This document shows, piece by piece, positions 24,058-32,746 of a stretch of 52,348 bases of DNA. Within the stretch, counting starts at the first letter, position 1; every line of letters starts with the position of its first letter. The notes under the pieces were generated by a model that saw nothing but the letters and a program-made list of their open reading frames with translations, had not been told where the DNA came from and searched no databases. Origin of the DNA: JAYPUG01 sp038117265. GTDB lineage: Bacteria > Pseudomonadota > Alphaproteobacteria > UBA6615. The translations under genes were made by a program, and so were the position numbers. Where the stretch lies: positions 1 to 52,348 of the forward strand of contig JAYOFO010000010.1 in assembly GCA_038117265.1 (NCBI GenBank), written 5' to 3'.

Positions 24058-26063
24058 GGCCGCGTGATGTCCTGGCGCAACGGCGTCGGCCGGTGTTCCG
24101 CCAGCTGGGTTTCTGATAGCAGATAACGGTAAACGGGGACGTTTTCGAGCACCCGCTGGACGTAGTTGCGGGTCTCGGTGAAGGGGATCGTCTCGATCCA
24201 GTCGAGCATGTCGATCTGCCCGCTGCGCGGGTCGCCGTACTCGCGGACCCAGCGCACGACCCGGTGCGGGCCGGCATTGTAGGCCGCGAGCGCGAGCGGC
24301 ACCGAGCCGTCGAACCTTTCGAGCATCTGCGCGAGATACGTGCTGCCGAGCCGGATGTTGTAGTCGGGATCGTAGAGCAGCTTGCGCTTGCTGTAGGGCA
24401 GCTCAAGCGACTGGGCAACGCGCTCGGCCGTGGCCGGGATCAGCTGCATCATGCCGCGGGCGTTGGCGCCGCTGATCGCGCCGGGGTCGAACGCGCTCTC
24501 CTGGCGGATGACGGACAGCACCAGCGCCGCCTCCAGGTTCTCGGCCTGCGGCAGTTGCGGCAGGGTCCGGGTCGGGTAGCCGGCAATCCCGATGACGTTG
24601 TCGATCTGGTTTGCCCGCTTCACCGCGCGAATGGCTTCACGGGGACGGCCGGATTCCTGCGCCAACTGGGCGACGAGCAGGCGTTCCTCGACGCTGTCGG
24701 CAAGGCCGGCGAGGTGGAGCAGGAACGTGCGCAAGCCGTCGTCGGCGCCGAGTGCGTGCAGCCGATGGACGAGCCGCACCAGCTCGCTCTCGACGAACGC
24801 CGCACGAACCGCCGGGTCGCGCGGTGCGGTGAAGTCGAAGCGGGCGACCGGCTTGCCGAGCGCGGCCAACGCCTGCTGTCCATAGAAGGTTGCCGGGTGT
24901 GCGGCTGCGCGTTCCCACCATTCGCGGGCGAGTTCGGCGTTGCCGCGCGCCTGTGCCGTCCGGCCGGACCAGTAGGCGGCGCGGGCACGGCTGATCGGGT
25001 AGCGGACACCGTTGTAAAGGTTGCCGAAATGGGCCTCGGCGGCATTCGGTTCCTGCAGGAACGACAACCGGATCCAGCCGGCGAGGAATTCCGATTCCGC
25101 GAATTCCGCGCCGTCCGACAGGCCGTGGCCGGAGACCAGGCGAACCGCCTCGCTGTAATGGCCCTCGCCCAGCGCACGGCGCGCGAGGATGCGGCCCTCC
25201 AGCGCCCAGCGTTCCGGCTGGGGCCGGATGCCGGCGAGATCGTACAGAACCCCGCGCGCGTCGCTGTCCAAGCCCTTGCGCCGGCGCCAACGCAGCCGCT
25301 CGTACCAGAGCTCCGGCGCATCGCGCAGATGTTCGGGGACGCGTGCGATGGCGCCGTCCACGCCGGGCGAGCGTCGCTGCAGCGAGATTCGCGCGAATCC
25401 CAGGGCGGATTGATCGGATCCGACGCGGGTCAGCATCCGCCGCGCCGAGCCGTGGTGCTGGTTCCAGATCAAATTGTCGAGGCGGGCCTGATGGTCGGCC
25501 TGCGACAGGTGCGATCCCCACGCCTTGAGGAAGTTCCGCTCGCCCGGGCGGTCGAAGCCGAGTTCGACCCAGTAACGCGGCACCAAAGTGGCGATCAGCT
25601 GGTCGTGGCCACGCGCCTTGAGCGCGCTCAGATGGGCATGCGCGCCTTCGCCGGTGGTCGGCGGGTTGCGCGAGAACCAGTCGATCAGCGCATCGCGGGA
25701 GATGCCACCGTCGATCGAGGATTCGGCCCGGCGCTGCAGTTCGGCGCGGCGCGGCCAGGTCGGGTTGGCATCCAGGAACGTGGCGATGTCGTCGAAGGTG
25801 TAGCCCGTCTCGTCGTGCTGGAACCCGAGCCAGATGCCGTACTTGGCCAGCAGCGGGTCGCGCACGGCCGTCCGGTGGCGGCGCACGGCCGCCCAGTTCT
25901 CGAACTCCGCGGCGGTGACCAGCCTGTGTTCCGCCGTCTCGCCGTCCGGCTTGGGCTTGGGGGTGCCGGCAGTGCCGGCCGCGGCCGGCGCGGAAAGGAT
26001 CCCCAGCGCGATCGCCATGAGAATGGCGCGCGTGGCGCGGTTGGGGCATCGGAAAGCGTGCAT
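24054..26063 (-). CDS. slt: Soluble lytic murein transglycosylase
   Basis: A 669-residue secreted wall enzyme. A signal peptide spans residues 1-29 (FRCPNRATRAILMAIALGIL then SAPAAAG). A long helical superhelix domain follows, then the C-terminal Slt catalytic domain with Glu in SVIRQESAFDP, ANARGMMQLIPATA and LALAAYNAGPHRV. It cleaves the MurNAc-GlcNAc bond forming 1,6-anhydro ends in the periplasm. The start at 26063 was chosen over an in-frame codon at 26126 because it directly begins the signal peptide. First gene of the three-gene unit. Confidence 0.93.
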   Translation of the reverse strand: MHAFRCPNRATRAILMAIALGILSAPAAAGTAGTPKPKPDGETAEHRLVTAAEFENWAAVRRHRTAVRDPLLAKYGIWLGFQHDETGYTFDDIATFLDANPTWPRRAELQRRAESSIDGGISRDALIDWFSRNPPTTGEGAHAHLSALKARGHDQLIATLVPRYWVELGFDRPGERNFLKAWGSHLSQADHQARLDNLIWNQHHGSARRMLTRVGSDQSALGFARISLQRRSPGVDGAIARVPEHLRDAPELWYERLRWRRRKGLDSDARGVLYDLAGIRPQPERWALEGRILARRALGEGHYSEAVRLVSGHGLSDGAEFAESEFLAGWIRLSFLQEPNAAEAHFGNLYNGVRYPISRARAAYWSGRTAQARGNAELAREWWERAAAHPATFYGQQALAALGKPVARFDFTAPRDPAVRAAFVESELVRLVHRLHALGADDGLRTFLLHLAGLADSVEERLLVAQLAQESGRPREAIRAVKRANQIDNVIGIAGYPTRTLPQLPQAENLEAALVLSVIRQESAFDPGAISGANARGMMQLIPATAERVAQSLELPYSKRKLLYDPDYNIRLGSTYLAQMLERFDGSVPLALAAYNAGPHRVVRWVREYGDPRSGQIDMLDWIETIPFTETRNYVQRVLENVPVYRYLLSETQLAEHRPTPLRQDITRP

Positions 26064-26234
26064 GACCAGGCCTCTGCTCCGTCCGGGGAGTTTAGGGACG
26101 ACGCTCTCTTCTGACCAGTATCGCAAAGATATTGCCGCTTGGTGTACGGCAATGCGCCTTGTTCGGGCCGATCCGAGCCGTTATCGTCCGCGCGAAGAGC
26201 CGTGGCCATCGGGGGCCGCGGGCTGGAGGCCATG

Positions 26235-27113
26235 ATGTTCAAGGGATCGCTGACCGCACTGATCACACCGTTCCGCGACGGAAAGGTGGACGAAAAGGCA
26301 TACCAGGCGCTGGTCGAGTGGCAGATCGACGAGGGCACCGACGGCCTGATTCCCGTGGGAACCACGGGTGAGTCGCCGACTTTGAGCCACGGCGAGCACG
26401 AGCGCGTGGTCGAACTGTGCATCGAGGCCGCCGCGGGGCGCGTTCCGGTGATTGCCGGCACGGGCTCGAACGCGACCGAGGAGTGCATCCGCCTGACCAA
26501 GCACGCCAAGCAGGCGGGGGCCGATGCGTGCCTGATCGTTACGCCCTACTACAACAAGCCCAACCAGGACGGCATGTACGCCCATTACAAGGCGGTTGCG
26601 GATGCGGTGGACCTGCCGATCATCATCTACAACATCCCGCCGCGCTCGGTGATCGACATGAGCACCGCGACGATGGCGCGCCTGGCACGCGATTGCCCGA
26701 CGATCGTCGGCGTCAAGGACGCCACGGCGGACCTGACGCGCCCGCTCGCCATGCGGCAGGAGATCGGCGAGGATTTCTGCATGCTCTCAGGCGAGGATGC
26801 GACCGTGATGTCGTTCATGGCGAACGGCGGCGACGGCTGCATCTCGGTGACCTCCAACGTCGCGCCGCGCGCATGCGCCGAGATGCACGACGCATGGCAG
26901 GAGGGGCGCCACGCCGACGCCATGGCGATCAATGCGCGCCTGTTTCCGCTGCACCAGGCGCTGTTCGTCGAGCCGAACCCGGTGCCCGTGAAGTACGCCG
27001 CATCGGTGCTGGAGAAGTGCACGATGGACGTCCGCCTGCCGTTGACGCCGGCGAACGAGAACACCCGGAAGCGCGTGCGCGACGCGATGGTCTCGGCCGG
27101 CCTGCTCAACTAG
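26235..27113 (+). CDS. dapA: 4-hydroxy-tetrahydrodipicolinate synthase
   Basis: A 292-residue lysine/diaminopimelate pathway enzyme condensing pyruvate with aspartate semialdehyde. The Schiff-base Lys is in VGVKDATAD (residue 161), Tyr in IIIYNIPPR (residue 132), and the GTTGE pyruvate-binding motif near residue 44 is present. The N-terminus MFKGSLTALITPF is standard, with GGAGG 5 bp upstream of ATG 26235. smpB follows 23 bp on; the dapA-smpB order is common in alphaproteobacteria. Confidence 0.97.
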   Translation: MFKGSLTALITPFRDGKVDEKAYQALVEWQIDEGTDGLIPVGTTGESPTLSHGEHERVVELCIEAAAGRVPVIAGTGSNATEECIRLTKHAKQAGADACLIVTPYYNKPNQDGMYAHYKAVADAVDLPIIIYNIPPRSVIDMSTATMARLARDCPTIVGVKDATADLTRPLAMRQEIGEDFCMLSGEDATVMSFMANGGDGCISVTSNVAPRACAEMHDAWQEGRHADAMAINARLFPLHQALFVEPNPVPVKYAASVLEKCTMDVRLPLTPANENTRKRVRDAMVSAGLLN

Positions 27114-27136
27114 CGGGCGGTCCGGCACCCAGATCG

Positions 27137-27613
27137 ATGGCCAGCAAGAAGAAGGCGCCCCCAGGCCGGATCGCCGCCCAGAATCGCAAGGCGCGTCACG
27201 ACTATACGATCGAGGACAACCTCGAGGCCGGGATCGTGCTCCAGGGCTCGGAGGTGAAGTCGCTGCGCGCGGGCAAGGCCAGCCTCGTCGACGCCTGGGC
27301 GGGCGAGCGGGGCGGCGAGCTGTGGCTGTTCAACGTCTATATCCCGGAATACGCCTCGGCGCGCAATTTCGGCCACGAGGAGCGGCGGCCGCGGAAACTG
27401 CTCGTGCACAAGCGCGAGTTCGACCGGCTGCTCGGGGCCGTCCAGCGCGAGGGAATCACTCTCGTGCCGCTGTCGATCTACTTCAACGACCGGGGTGTCG
27501 CGAAGGTCGACCTCGGTATTGCCGCCGGCAAGCGAAAGTATGACAAGCGCCAATCCGAGAAGCAGCGCGACTGGGAACGCCAGAAAGCGCGCCTGATTCG
27601 CGAGCACGGTTAA
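27137..27613 (+). CDS. smpB: SsrA-binding protein SmpB
   Basis: A 158-residue trans-translation factor that binds tmRNA and the stalled ribosome. Family marks: QNRKARHDYTIEDNLEAGI, LQGSEVKSLRAGKASL, the basic DYDK-equivalent GKRKYDKRQSEK and the charged C-terminal tail RDWERQKARLIREHG, which in SmpB occupies the mRNA channel. Lies between dapA and the liuR regulator; no ssrA gene was identified in the window. Confidence 0.97.
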   Translation: MASKKKAPPGRIAAQNRKARHDYTIEDNLEAGIVLQGSEVKSLRAGKASLVDAWAGERGGELWLFNVYIPEYASARNFGHEERRPRKLLVHKREFDRLLGAVQREGITLVPLSIYFNDRGVAKVDLGIAAGKRKYDKRQSEKQRDWERQKARLIREHG

Positions 27614-27634
27614 TCAATCATTAAAAACAATACC

Positions 27635-27663
27635 TTGTATGAATTTCCTAATTCACTTGTAAT
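27635..27663 (+). promoter_or_regulatory. Candidate liu operon promoter
   Basis: TTGTAT (weak -35) and TGTAAT (five of six -10 matches) are 17 bp apart in an AT-rich gap after smpB. The predicted start, near 27669, falls at the beginning of the palindromic operator, so a bound regulator would block transcription. Confidence 0.45.
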
Positions 27664-27667
27664 TGAC

Positions 27668-27685
27668 GTTTACGTTAACGTAAAC
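27668..27685. promoter_or_regulatory. LiuR-type operator, perfect 18-bp palindrome
   Basis: GTTTACGTTAACGTAAAC is a complete palindrome ending 8 bp before the MerR start codon. LiuR sites known from comparative genomics of proteobacterial leucine catabolism have this kind of TTTACGT...ACGTAAA symmetry (from memory). It probably gives autoregulation and control of the downstream operon. Confidence 0.78.
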
Positions 27686-27693
27686 TTGTGGGT

Positions 27694-28089
27694 ATGGAAC
27701 GGACATTCTCGATATCCGACCTCGCAAGGGAGTTCGGGATTACCTCCCGGACGATCCGGCACTACGAGGACGAGGGCCTGATTTCGCCCGAACGGCAGGG
27801 TCAGCGGCGGATTTACTCGGCCCGCGACCGGGTTCGCCTGGCGCTGGTGCTGCGCGGCAAGCGGCTGGGCTTCTCGCTGGCCGAGGCGAAGGAGATCATC
27901 GACCTCTACGCCGCACCGCAGGGCGAGACGGGCCAGCTCCGCACCCTGCTCGGCAAGCTCGACGCGAAGCGCGCGCTGCTCGAGGAGAAACGCCGCGATC
28001 TGGAGGTCGCGATCGACAACATGGACCGCTATGCCGCGCGCTGCCGCGAGCGGCTGGTCGAGCTCGAGGCCAGGGAGGCGGCAGAGTGA
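27694..28089 (+). CDS. liuR: MerR family regulator, LiuR-like
   Basis: A 131-residue MerR protein: winged HTH at the N-terminus (FSISDLAREFGITSRTIRHYEDEG, then RRIYSARDRVRL) and a coiled-coil dimerisation helix (about residues 75-125). There is no Cys-rich metal-binding tail, as expected for the LiuR-type branch that controls branched-chain amino acid degradation. ATG 27694 or GTG 27688 may start it. The genes downstream are the leucine pathway, which supports the name. Its stop overlaps the next gene as GTGA. Confidence 0.85.
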   Translation: MERTFSISDLAREFGITSRTIRHYEDEGLISPERQGQRRIYSARDRVRLALVLRGKRLGFSLAEAKEIIDLYAAPQGETGQLRTLLGKLDAKRALLEEKRRDLEVAIDNMDRYAARCRERLVELEAREAAE

Positions 28090-28553
28090 CCGTCGAGGTG
28101 GAATTCGCGGCCGCCCGGACCGACTTCGCGGAAGCCACGCGCGAGAGTTTCGCCCGGCAGGGCCTGATGACGCTCTACGGCGCCGAGGTGACCGACATCG
28201 CGCCGGGTCGGGTCGAGATCGGCGTGGCATACCGGCCCGATCTGACCCAGCAGCACGGGTATTTCCACGGCGGCGTCATGGGCGCACTCGCCGATACGGC
28301 CTGTGGCTATGCGGCATTCACCCTGACACCGCGGGAAAGCACGGTCCTGACCGTCGAGTACAAGATGAACATCACGGCACCCGGCATCGGCGACCGGCTG
28401 ATCGCCCGGGGGGCCGTGAAACGTGCCGGCCGCACGCTGATCGTTACCCATGGCGACGTGTTTACCGCTCGTGACGGTGCGGAAACCTTGTGTGCGACCA
28501 TGTTGCAGACGATCATGGTCCTGCCGGCGAGCGCCGACCGGCCGGCAGGTTAA
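28086..28553 (+). CDS. PaaI family hotdog thioesterase
   Basis: A 155-residue acyl-CoA thioesterase-like protein with the hotdog-fold motif HGGVMGALADTACGYAAF (catalytic Asp/Glu region) and VEYKMNITAPG in the central strand. It probably hydrolyses acyl- or aryl-CoA esters, perhaps relieving CoA sequestration in this pathway (inference). The start is GTG 28086, overlapping the liuR stop by 4 bp; isovaleryl-CoA dehydrogenase follows after 32 bp. Confidence 0.88.
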   Translation: MTVEVEFAAARTDFAEATRESFARQGLMTLYGAEVTDIAPGRVEIGVAYRPDLTQQHGYFHGGVMGALADTACGYAAFTLTPRESTVLTVEYKMNITAPGIGDRLIARGAVKRAGRTLIVTHGDVFTARDGAETLCATMLQTIMVLPASADRPAG

Positions 28554-28585
28554 CCCCCGCGCGACGGCGAGGGGAGGAGAGAGCG

Positions 28586-29758
28586 ATGATTCCCAACGAA
28601 TATCCGAGCCTGAACTTCGATCTGGGCGATACGGCCGACATGCTGCGCGACAGCGTGCGCAGCTTCGCGTCCGACAAGATCGCGCCGCGCGCCGACGAGA
28701 TCGACCGGAACAACGAATTTCCCCTCGATCTGTGGCCGGCGATGGGTGAACTCGGCCTGCACGGCATCACGGTGGAAGAGGAATACGGCGGCTCGGGGCT
28801 CGGCTATCTGGAGCATTGCATCGCCATGGAGGAGGTCAGCCGCGCCTCCGCCTCGGTCGGCCTGTCCTACGGCGCCCATTCCAACCTCTGCGTCAACCAG
28901 ATCCGCCGCAACGGCACCGAGGACCAGAAGCAGCGCTTCCTGCCCGACCTGATCTCGGGCCGGCATGTCGGCTCGCTGGCGATGAGCGAGCCGGGCGCGG
29001 GCTCCGACGTGGTCTCGATGCGCACGCGCGCCGAGAAAAGGGGCGACCGCTATGTGCTCAACGGCACCAAGATGTGGATCACCAACGGACCGGTGTCCGA
29101 GACCTTCGTGATCTATGCCAAGACCGACCCGGATGCGGGCCCCCGCGGGATTACGGCCTTCATCGTCGAGAAGGGGTTCAAGGGCTTCAGCCGGGCCCAG
29201 AAGCTCGACAAGCTGGGCATGCGCGGGTCCGACACCTGCGAGCTGGTGTTCGAGGATTGCGAGGTGCCCGAGGAGAACGTGCTGGGCGAGGTGGGGCGCG
29301 GCGTCAACGTGCTGATGTCAGGCCTCGACTACGAGCGCGCGGTGCTCGCCGCGGGCCCGCTGGGCATCATGCAGGCCTGCATGGACATCGTCGTGCCCTA
29401 CGTCCACGAGCGCGAACAGTTCGGCCAGCCGATCGGCACCTTCCAGCTGATGCAGGGCAAGATCGCCGACATGTACGTCACCATGAACGCCTGCAAGGCG
29501 TACGTGTACGCCGTCGCGCGGGCCTGCGACCGGGGCGAGACGACCCGCAAGGATGCCGCCGGCGCGATCCTGTACGCGGCGGAAAAGGCCACGTGGATGG
29601 CGCTCGAGGCGATCCAGACCCTGGGCGGCAACGGCTACATCAACGACTACCCGACGGGCCGCCTGCTGCGCGACGCCAAGCTCTACGAGATTGGCGCGGG
29701 GACCAGCGAGATACGCCGCATGCTGATCGGCCGCGAGCTGTTCGAGGAAACCGCGTGA
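28586..29758 (+). CDS. liuA: Isovaleryl-CoA dehydrogenase
   Basis: A 390-residue FAD acyl-CoA dehydrogenase. The catalytic Glu sits at residue 250 in SGLDYERAVLAAGPLGIMQ, the placement diagnostic of isovaleryl-CoA dehydrogenase rather than the usual C-terminal Glu of other acyl-CoA dehydrogenases. Other marks: MSEPGAGSDV, LNGTKMWITNG, IQTLGGNGYI. It converts isovaleryl-CoA to 3-methylcrotonyl-CoA, passing electrons to ETF. Start ATG 28586 follows GGGGAGGAGAG. Its stop overlaps the next start as TGATG. Confidence 0.96.
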   Translation: MIPNEYPSLNFDLGDTADMLRDSVRSFASDKIAPRADEIDRNNEFPLDLWPAMGELGLHGITVEEEYGGSGLGYLEHCIAMEEVSRASASVGLSYGAHSNLCVNQIRRNGTEDQKQRFLPDLISGRHVGSLAMSEPGAGSDVVSMRTRAEKRGDRYVLNGTKMWITNGPVSETFVIYAKTDPDAGPRGITAFIVEKGFKGFSRAQKLDKLGMRGSDTCELVFEDCEVPEENVLGEVGRGVNVLMSGLDYERAVLAAGPLGIMQACMDIVVPYVHEREQFGQPIGTFQLMQGKIADMYVTMNACKAYVYAVARACDRGETTRKDAAGAILYAAEKATWMALEAIQTLGGNGYINDYPTGRLLRDAKLYEIGAGTSEIRRMLIGRELFEETA

Positions 29759-30141
29759 TGGGACGTCGGCTCGGCGGGATTGCGCTGCTGCTGGCGCTCG
29801 GTGTCGCGACGCCGGCGGCCGCAATGGCGGACCCGCTTTCCGGAGAGCAGATCCGGGCCTGGATAGACGGCAACACGATCGTCGGCAACTGGGCCGGGAC
29901 GCCGTATCGGCAGTATTTCGGACCTGACGGCCTGACGACCTTCGAAGCCGACAGCGCGCCTGCCGAAATCGGGCGCTGGTGGGTCACCGAGGTCGAGTTC
30001 TGCGCGATCTGGCCGACCGGGGGACAGGTCTGTTACCGGGTCGTACGCGAGGGCGAAACGCTGATCTGGCAGACCATGAACCCGTGGGGCGAAAATTTCA
30101 CGGCCGAGGTCCTCGACGGCAACCAGTTGAGGGACCAATGA
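29758..30141 (+). CDS. Secreted protein of unknown function, tandem paralogue 1
   Basis: A 127-residue protein with a clear signal peptide (GRRLGGIALLLALGVATPAAA). The mature part shows GNTIVGNWAGTPYRQYFGPDG, GRWWVTE and two Cys (in EFCAIW and QVCYRV) that could form a disulfide. The next gene has the same pattern, so the two arose by tandem duplication. It starts one base inside the liuA stop and must be translated with it. A periplasmic or extracellular ligand-binding role is possible; I recognise no family. Confidence 0.75.
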   Translation: MGRRLGGIALLLALGVATPAAAMADPLSGEQIRAWIDGNTIVGNWAGTPYRQYFGPDGLTTFEADSAPAEIGRWWVTEVEFCAIWPTGGQVCYRVVREGETLIWQTMNPWGENFTAEVLDGNQLRDQ

Positions 30142-30533
30142 ACCGGCCGAGACGCCAGGCGGCGTCGCTGTTCCTCGCGGTCGCGCTGGCCGCGAGCGCC
30201 GCACCGGCGAAGGCGATGCCCGAACGCCTGTCCGGTGCGGAGATCTGCGCCTGGATCGAGGGAAACACCGTCGTCGGCGTGTGGTCCGGCACGCCGTATC
30301 GCCAGCATTTCCGTCCTGACGGCACCACGGCCTACAAGGCCGAAGGCACCGGCGTCGACGAGGGCCGCTGGTGGGTCACGGAGGATTCGTACTGCTCGTG
30401 GTGGCGAGGCTCCGGTGAGGCCTGCTACCAGGTCTTGCGCGACGGCGAGACGCTGACCTGGCGAACCACGGGCCTGCTCGGGCGCAGTTTCGACGCCAGG
30501 GTCGTTCCCGGCGACCAGCTACGGTCGCGTTGA
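30138..30533 (+). CDS. Secreted protein of unknown function, tandem paralogue 2
   Basis: A 131-residue protein, start overlapping the previous stop (ATGA). Signal peptide RRQAASLFLAVALAASAAPA then AKA. The mature sequence mirrors paralogue 1: GNTVVGVWSGTPYRQHFRPDG, DEGRWWVTE, and the Cys pair in SYCSWW and EACYQV, plus an extra Cys in AEICAW. The two are clearly homologous but quite diverged, suggesting an old duplication with retained separate roles. RidA follows 7 bp downstream. Confidence 0.75.
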   Translation: MNRPRRQAASLFLAVALAASAAPAKAMPERLSGAEICAWIEGNTVVGVWSGTPYRQHFRPDGTTAYKAEGTGVDEGRWWVTEDSYCSWWRGSGEACYQVLRDGETLTWRTTGLLGRSFDARVVPGDQLRSR

Positions 30534-30540
30534 GGGGACG

Positions 30541-30942
30541 ATGCGCCGGATTTCCACAAATTCCACGTTCGAGAAGGCGGCCGGCTATTCCCGCGCCGTC
30601 GTCGACGAGGACTATGTCCACGTCTCGGGCACGACCGGCTTCGACTACGAGACCATGACCATCGCCGACGACGCGGTCGAGCAGGCCCACCAGGCCTTCC
30701 GCAACATCGCGCGCACCCTGGCGGCGGCGCGCCTGTCTTTCGCCAACGTGGTGCGGGTCCGCTACTACCTGGCCAATGCGGCCGATTTCGAGGTACTGGC
30801 CCCGGTCTTCAAGCAGTATCTGGGCCCCACGCCGCCGGCCGCGACGGCGGTCGTGGCGCAACTCATCGATCCGCGCATCCGCATCGAGATCGAGGCCACC
30901 GCGCGCCGGCCGCGCGCGGAAGAACCGCCGGGAGACGACTGA
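30541..30942 (+). CDS. RidA family protein
   Basis: A 133-residue YjgF/RidA-fold protein. RidA hydrolyses reactive enamine/imine intermediates from PLP enzymes; the Arg that binds the carboxylate lies in LIDPRIRIEIEATA. VHVSGTTGFDYETM and VVRVRYYLANAADF are typical of the subclass without strict enamine deaminase activity. Its TGA overlaps the next ATG. Confidence 0.9.
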   Translation: MRRISTNSTFEKAAGYSRAVVDEDYVHVSGTTGFDYETMTIADDAVEQAHQAFRNIARTLAAARLSFANVVRVRYYLANAADFEVLAPVFKQYLGPTPPAATAVVAQLIDPRIRIEIEATARRPRAEEPPGDD

Positions 30943-31592
30943 TGCCCTCCGTCCTGATCATCGGCGCCAGCCGGGGCATCGGCCTCGGTTTCGCTCGAGA
31001 CTACGCCGCCGACGGCTGGCAGGTGCACGCAACGACGCGCCGCCTCGACCGGCCGGGCGAACTGGGCGATATCGCCGGCGACGTCACCCTCTGGGGGCTC
31101 GACGTGCGCAATGGGGCGCAGATCGCCGCCCTCGCCGCCGCGTTCGAGGGGCGCGGGCTCGACCTGCTGATCCACAATGCGGGCGTGGGGCGCGGCACCG
31201 ACCGCGACGAGATGATGGCGATCAACGCCGATGCGCCGTTCGACGTGGTCGGCGCTCTGCTGCCGGCTGTCGCGCGGGGCGGCGACAAGAAGATCGCGAT
31301 CATGTCGAGCCAGATGGGGGCGCGGAACGGCGGCGACACGCCGAAGGCCGACTACAGCGCTTCGAAATGCGCGCTGAACGACCGGTTCCGCGAGACCGAG
31401 CCCGAATGGCGTGCCCTGGGCATCACGGCCGTGGTCTTCCACCCGGGCTGGGTCGCCACCGACATGGGCGGGCGCGGGGCCCCGGTCAGCGTCGCCGAGA
31501 GCGTGTCGGGCATGCGTTCGGTGATCGCCGGTCTGGACCCGTCGGACAGCGGCAAGTTCCTCACCTGGAAGGGGACGGTGCACGCGTGGTGA
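30942..31592 (+). CDS. SDR family oxidoreductase (short, 216 residues)
   Basis: Classical SDR N-terminus IIGASRGIGLGFARDYAADGW; catalytic Ser in IMSSQMG and YSASK for Tyr/Lys. The C-terminal part is short (FHPGWVATDMGGRGAPVSV), as in CsgA-like SDRs. NAD(P)-dependent reduction or oxidation of an unknown substrate. It overlaps both neighbours by one base, so it belongs to the liu operon. Confidence 0.9.
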   Translation: MPSVLIIGASRGIGLGFARDYAADGWQVHATTRRLDRPGELGDIAGDVTLWGLDVRNGAQIAALAAAFEGRGLDLLIHNAGVGRGTDRDEMMAINADAPFDVVGALLPAVARGGDKKIAIMSSQMGARNGGDTPKADYSASKCALNDRFRETEPEWRALGITAVVFHPGWVATDMGGRGAPVSVAESVSGMRSVIAGLDPSDSGKFLTWKGTVHAW

Positions 31593-32731
31593 TGACCGAC
31601 GAGCAGGTGATGGTGCGCGACCTGGCGCGCGCCTTCGCCGCCGAGCGGCTGGCGCCCAACGCCGCCGCGTGGGACCGCGACGCGACGTTTCCCACCGAGG
31701 CGATCGCGGGCATGGCCGAACTCGGCCTGATGGGCATGGTGGTGCCCGAGGAATGGGGCGGGGCCGGCGCCGACACGCTGACCCACGCGCTGGCGCTGGA
31801 GGAGATCGCGGCGGGCGACGGATCGTGCTCGACGATCATGGCGGTCCACAACTCGGTCGCCTGCCTGCCGGTCCTGAATTTCGGCTCGAACGAACAGAAG
31901 GAGCGCTTCCTGCGGCCGCTCGCCACCGGCGCGATGCTGGGCGCCTTCGCGCTGACCGAGCCGGGCGCGGGCTCGGACGCCGGCGCGATCCGCACGCGCG
32001 CCGAGAAGCGCGGCAACACCTGGGTGCTGAACGGCACCAAGCAGTTCATCACCTCGGGCAAGAACGCCGACGTGGTGATCGTCTTCGCCAAGACCGATCC
32101 CGAGGCGGGCAGCCGCGGCATAAGCGCCTTCATCGTGCCCACCGGCACGCCGGGCTACCGGGTGGCGTCGGTCGAGCACAAGATGGGCCAGCGCGCGTCC
32201 GACACCTGCCAGCTCGTCTTCGAGGACATGCAACTCACCCCCGACCTGCTGCTGGGCGAGGAGGGGGCGGGCTACCGGATCGCGCTCTCGAACCTGGAGG
32301 GCGGGCGCATCGGCATCGCCGCCCAGGCGATTGGCATGGCGCGCGCGGCCTACGAACACGCCGTGGCCTATGCGAAGGCGCGCGAGACTTTCGGCAAGCC
32401 GATCATCGAGCACCAGGCCGTGGTGTTCCGGCTGGCCGACATGCGCACCAAGCTGGAGGCGGCGCGCCAGCTGACCCACAACGCCGCGCGGCTGCGCGAC
32501 GCCGGCGCGCCCTGCCTGACCGAGGCGGCGATGGCCAAGCTGTACGCCACGGAGGCGGCGGAGGAAATCTGCTCCGACGCGATCCAGATCCACGGCGGCT
32601 ACGGCTACCTGCAGGACTTCCCGGTCGAGCGGATCTTCCGCGACGTCCGGGTGACGAAGATCTACGAGGGCACCAGCGACATCCAGCGCCTGATCATCGG
32701 CCGCGACATCGCGGCGAACGAGGCGCGGTAA
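31592..32731 (+). CDS. Acyl-CoA dehydrogenase (short/branched-chain type)
   Basis: A 379-residue FAD enzyme. The catalytic Glu is near the C-terminus (residue 359 in KIYEGTSDIQRLIIGR), as in short-chain and 2-methyl-branched acyl-CoA dehydrogenases, and unlike liuA. LTEPGAGSDAG, LNGTKQFITSG and IQIHGGYGY are family marks. It could oxidise 2-methylbutyryl-CoA or isobutyryl-CoA from isoleucine and valine, or butyryl-CoA; the sequence does not decide. Confidence 0.92.
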   Translation: MTDEQVMVRDLARAFAAERLAPNAAAWDRDATFPTEAIAGMAELGLMGMVVPEEWGGAGADTLTHALALEEIAAGDGSCSTIMAVHNSVACLPVLNFGSNEQKERFLRPLATGAMLGAFALTEPGAGSDAGAIRTRAEKRGNTWVLNGTKQFITSGKNADVVIVFAKTDPEAGSRGISAFIVPTGTPGYRVASVEHKMGQRASDTCQLVFEDMQLTPDLLLGEEGAGYRIALSNLEGGRIGIAAQAIGMARAAYEHAVAYAKARETFGKPIIEHQAVVFRLADMRTKLEAARQLTHNAARLRDAGAPCLTEAAMAKLYATEAAEEICSDAIQIHGGYGYLQDFPVERIFRDVRVTKIYEGTSDIQRLIIGRDIAANEAR

Positions 32732-32746
32732 CGGAAGGAGAGGCAC

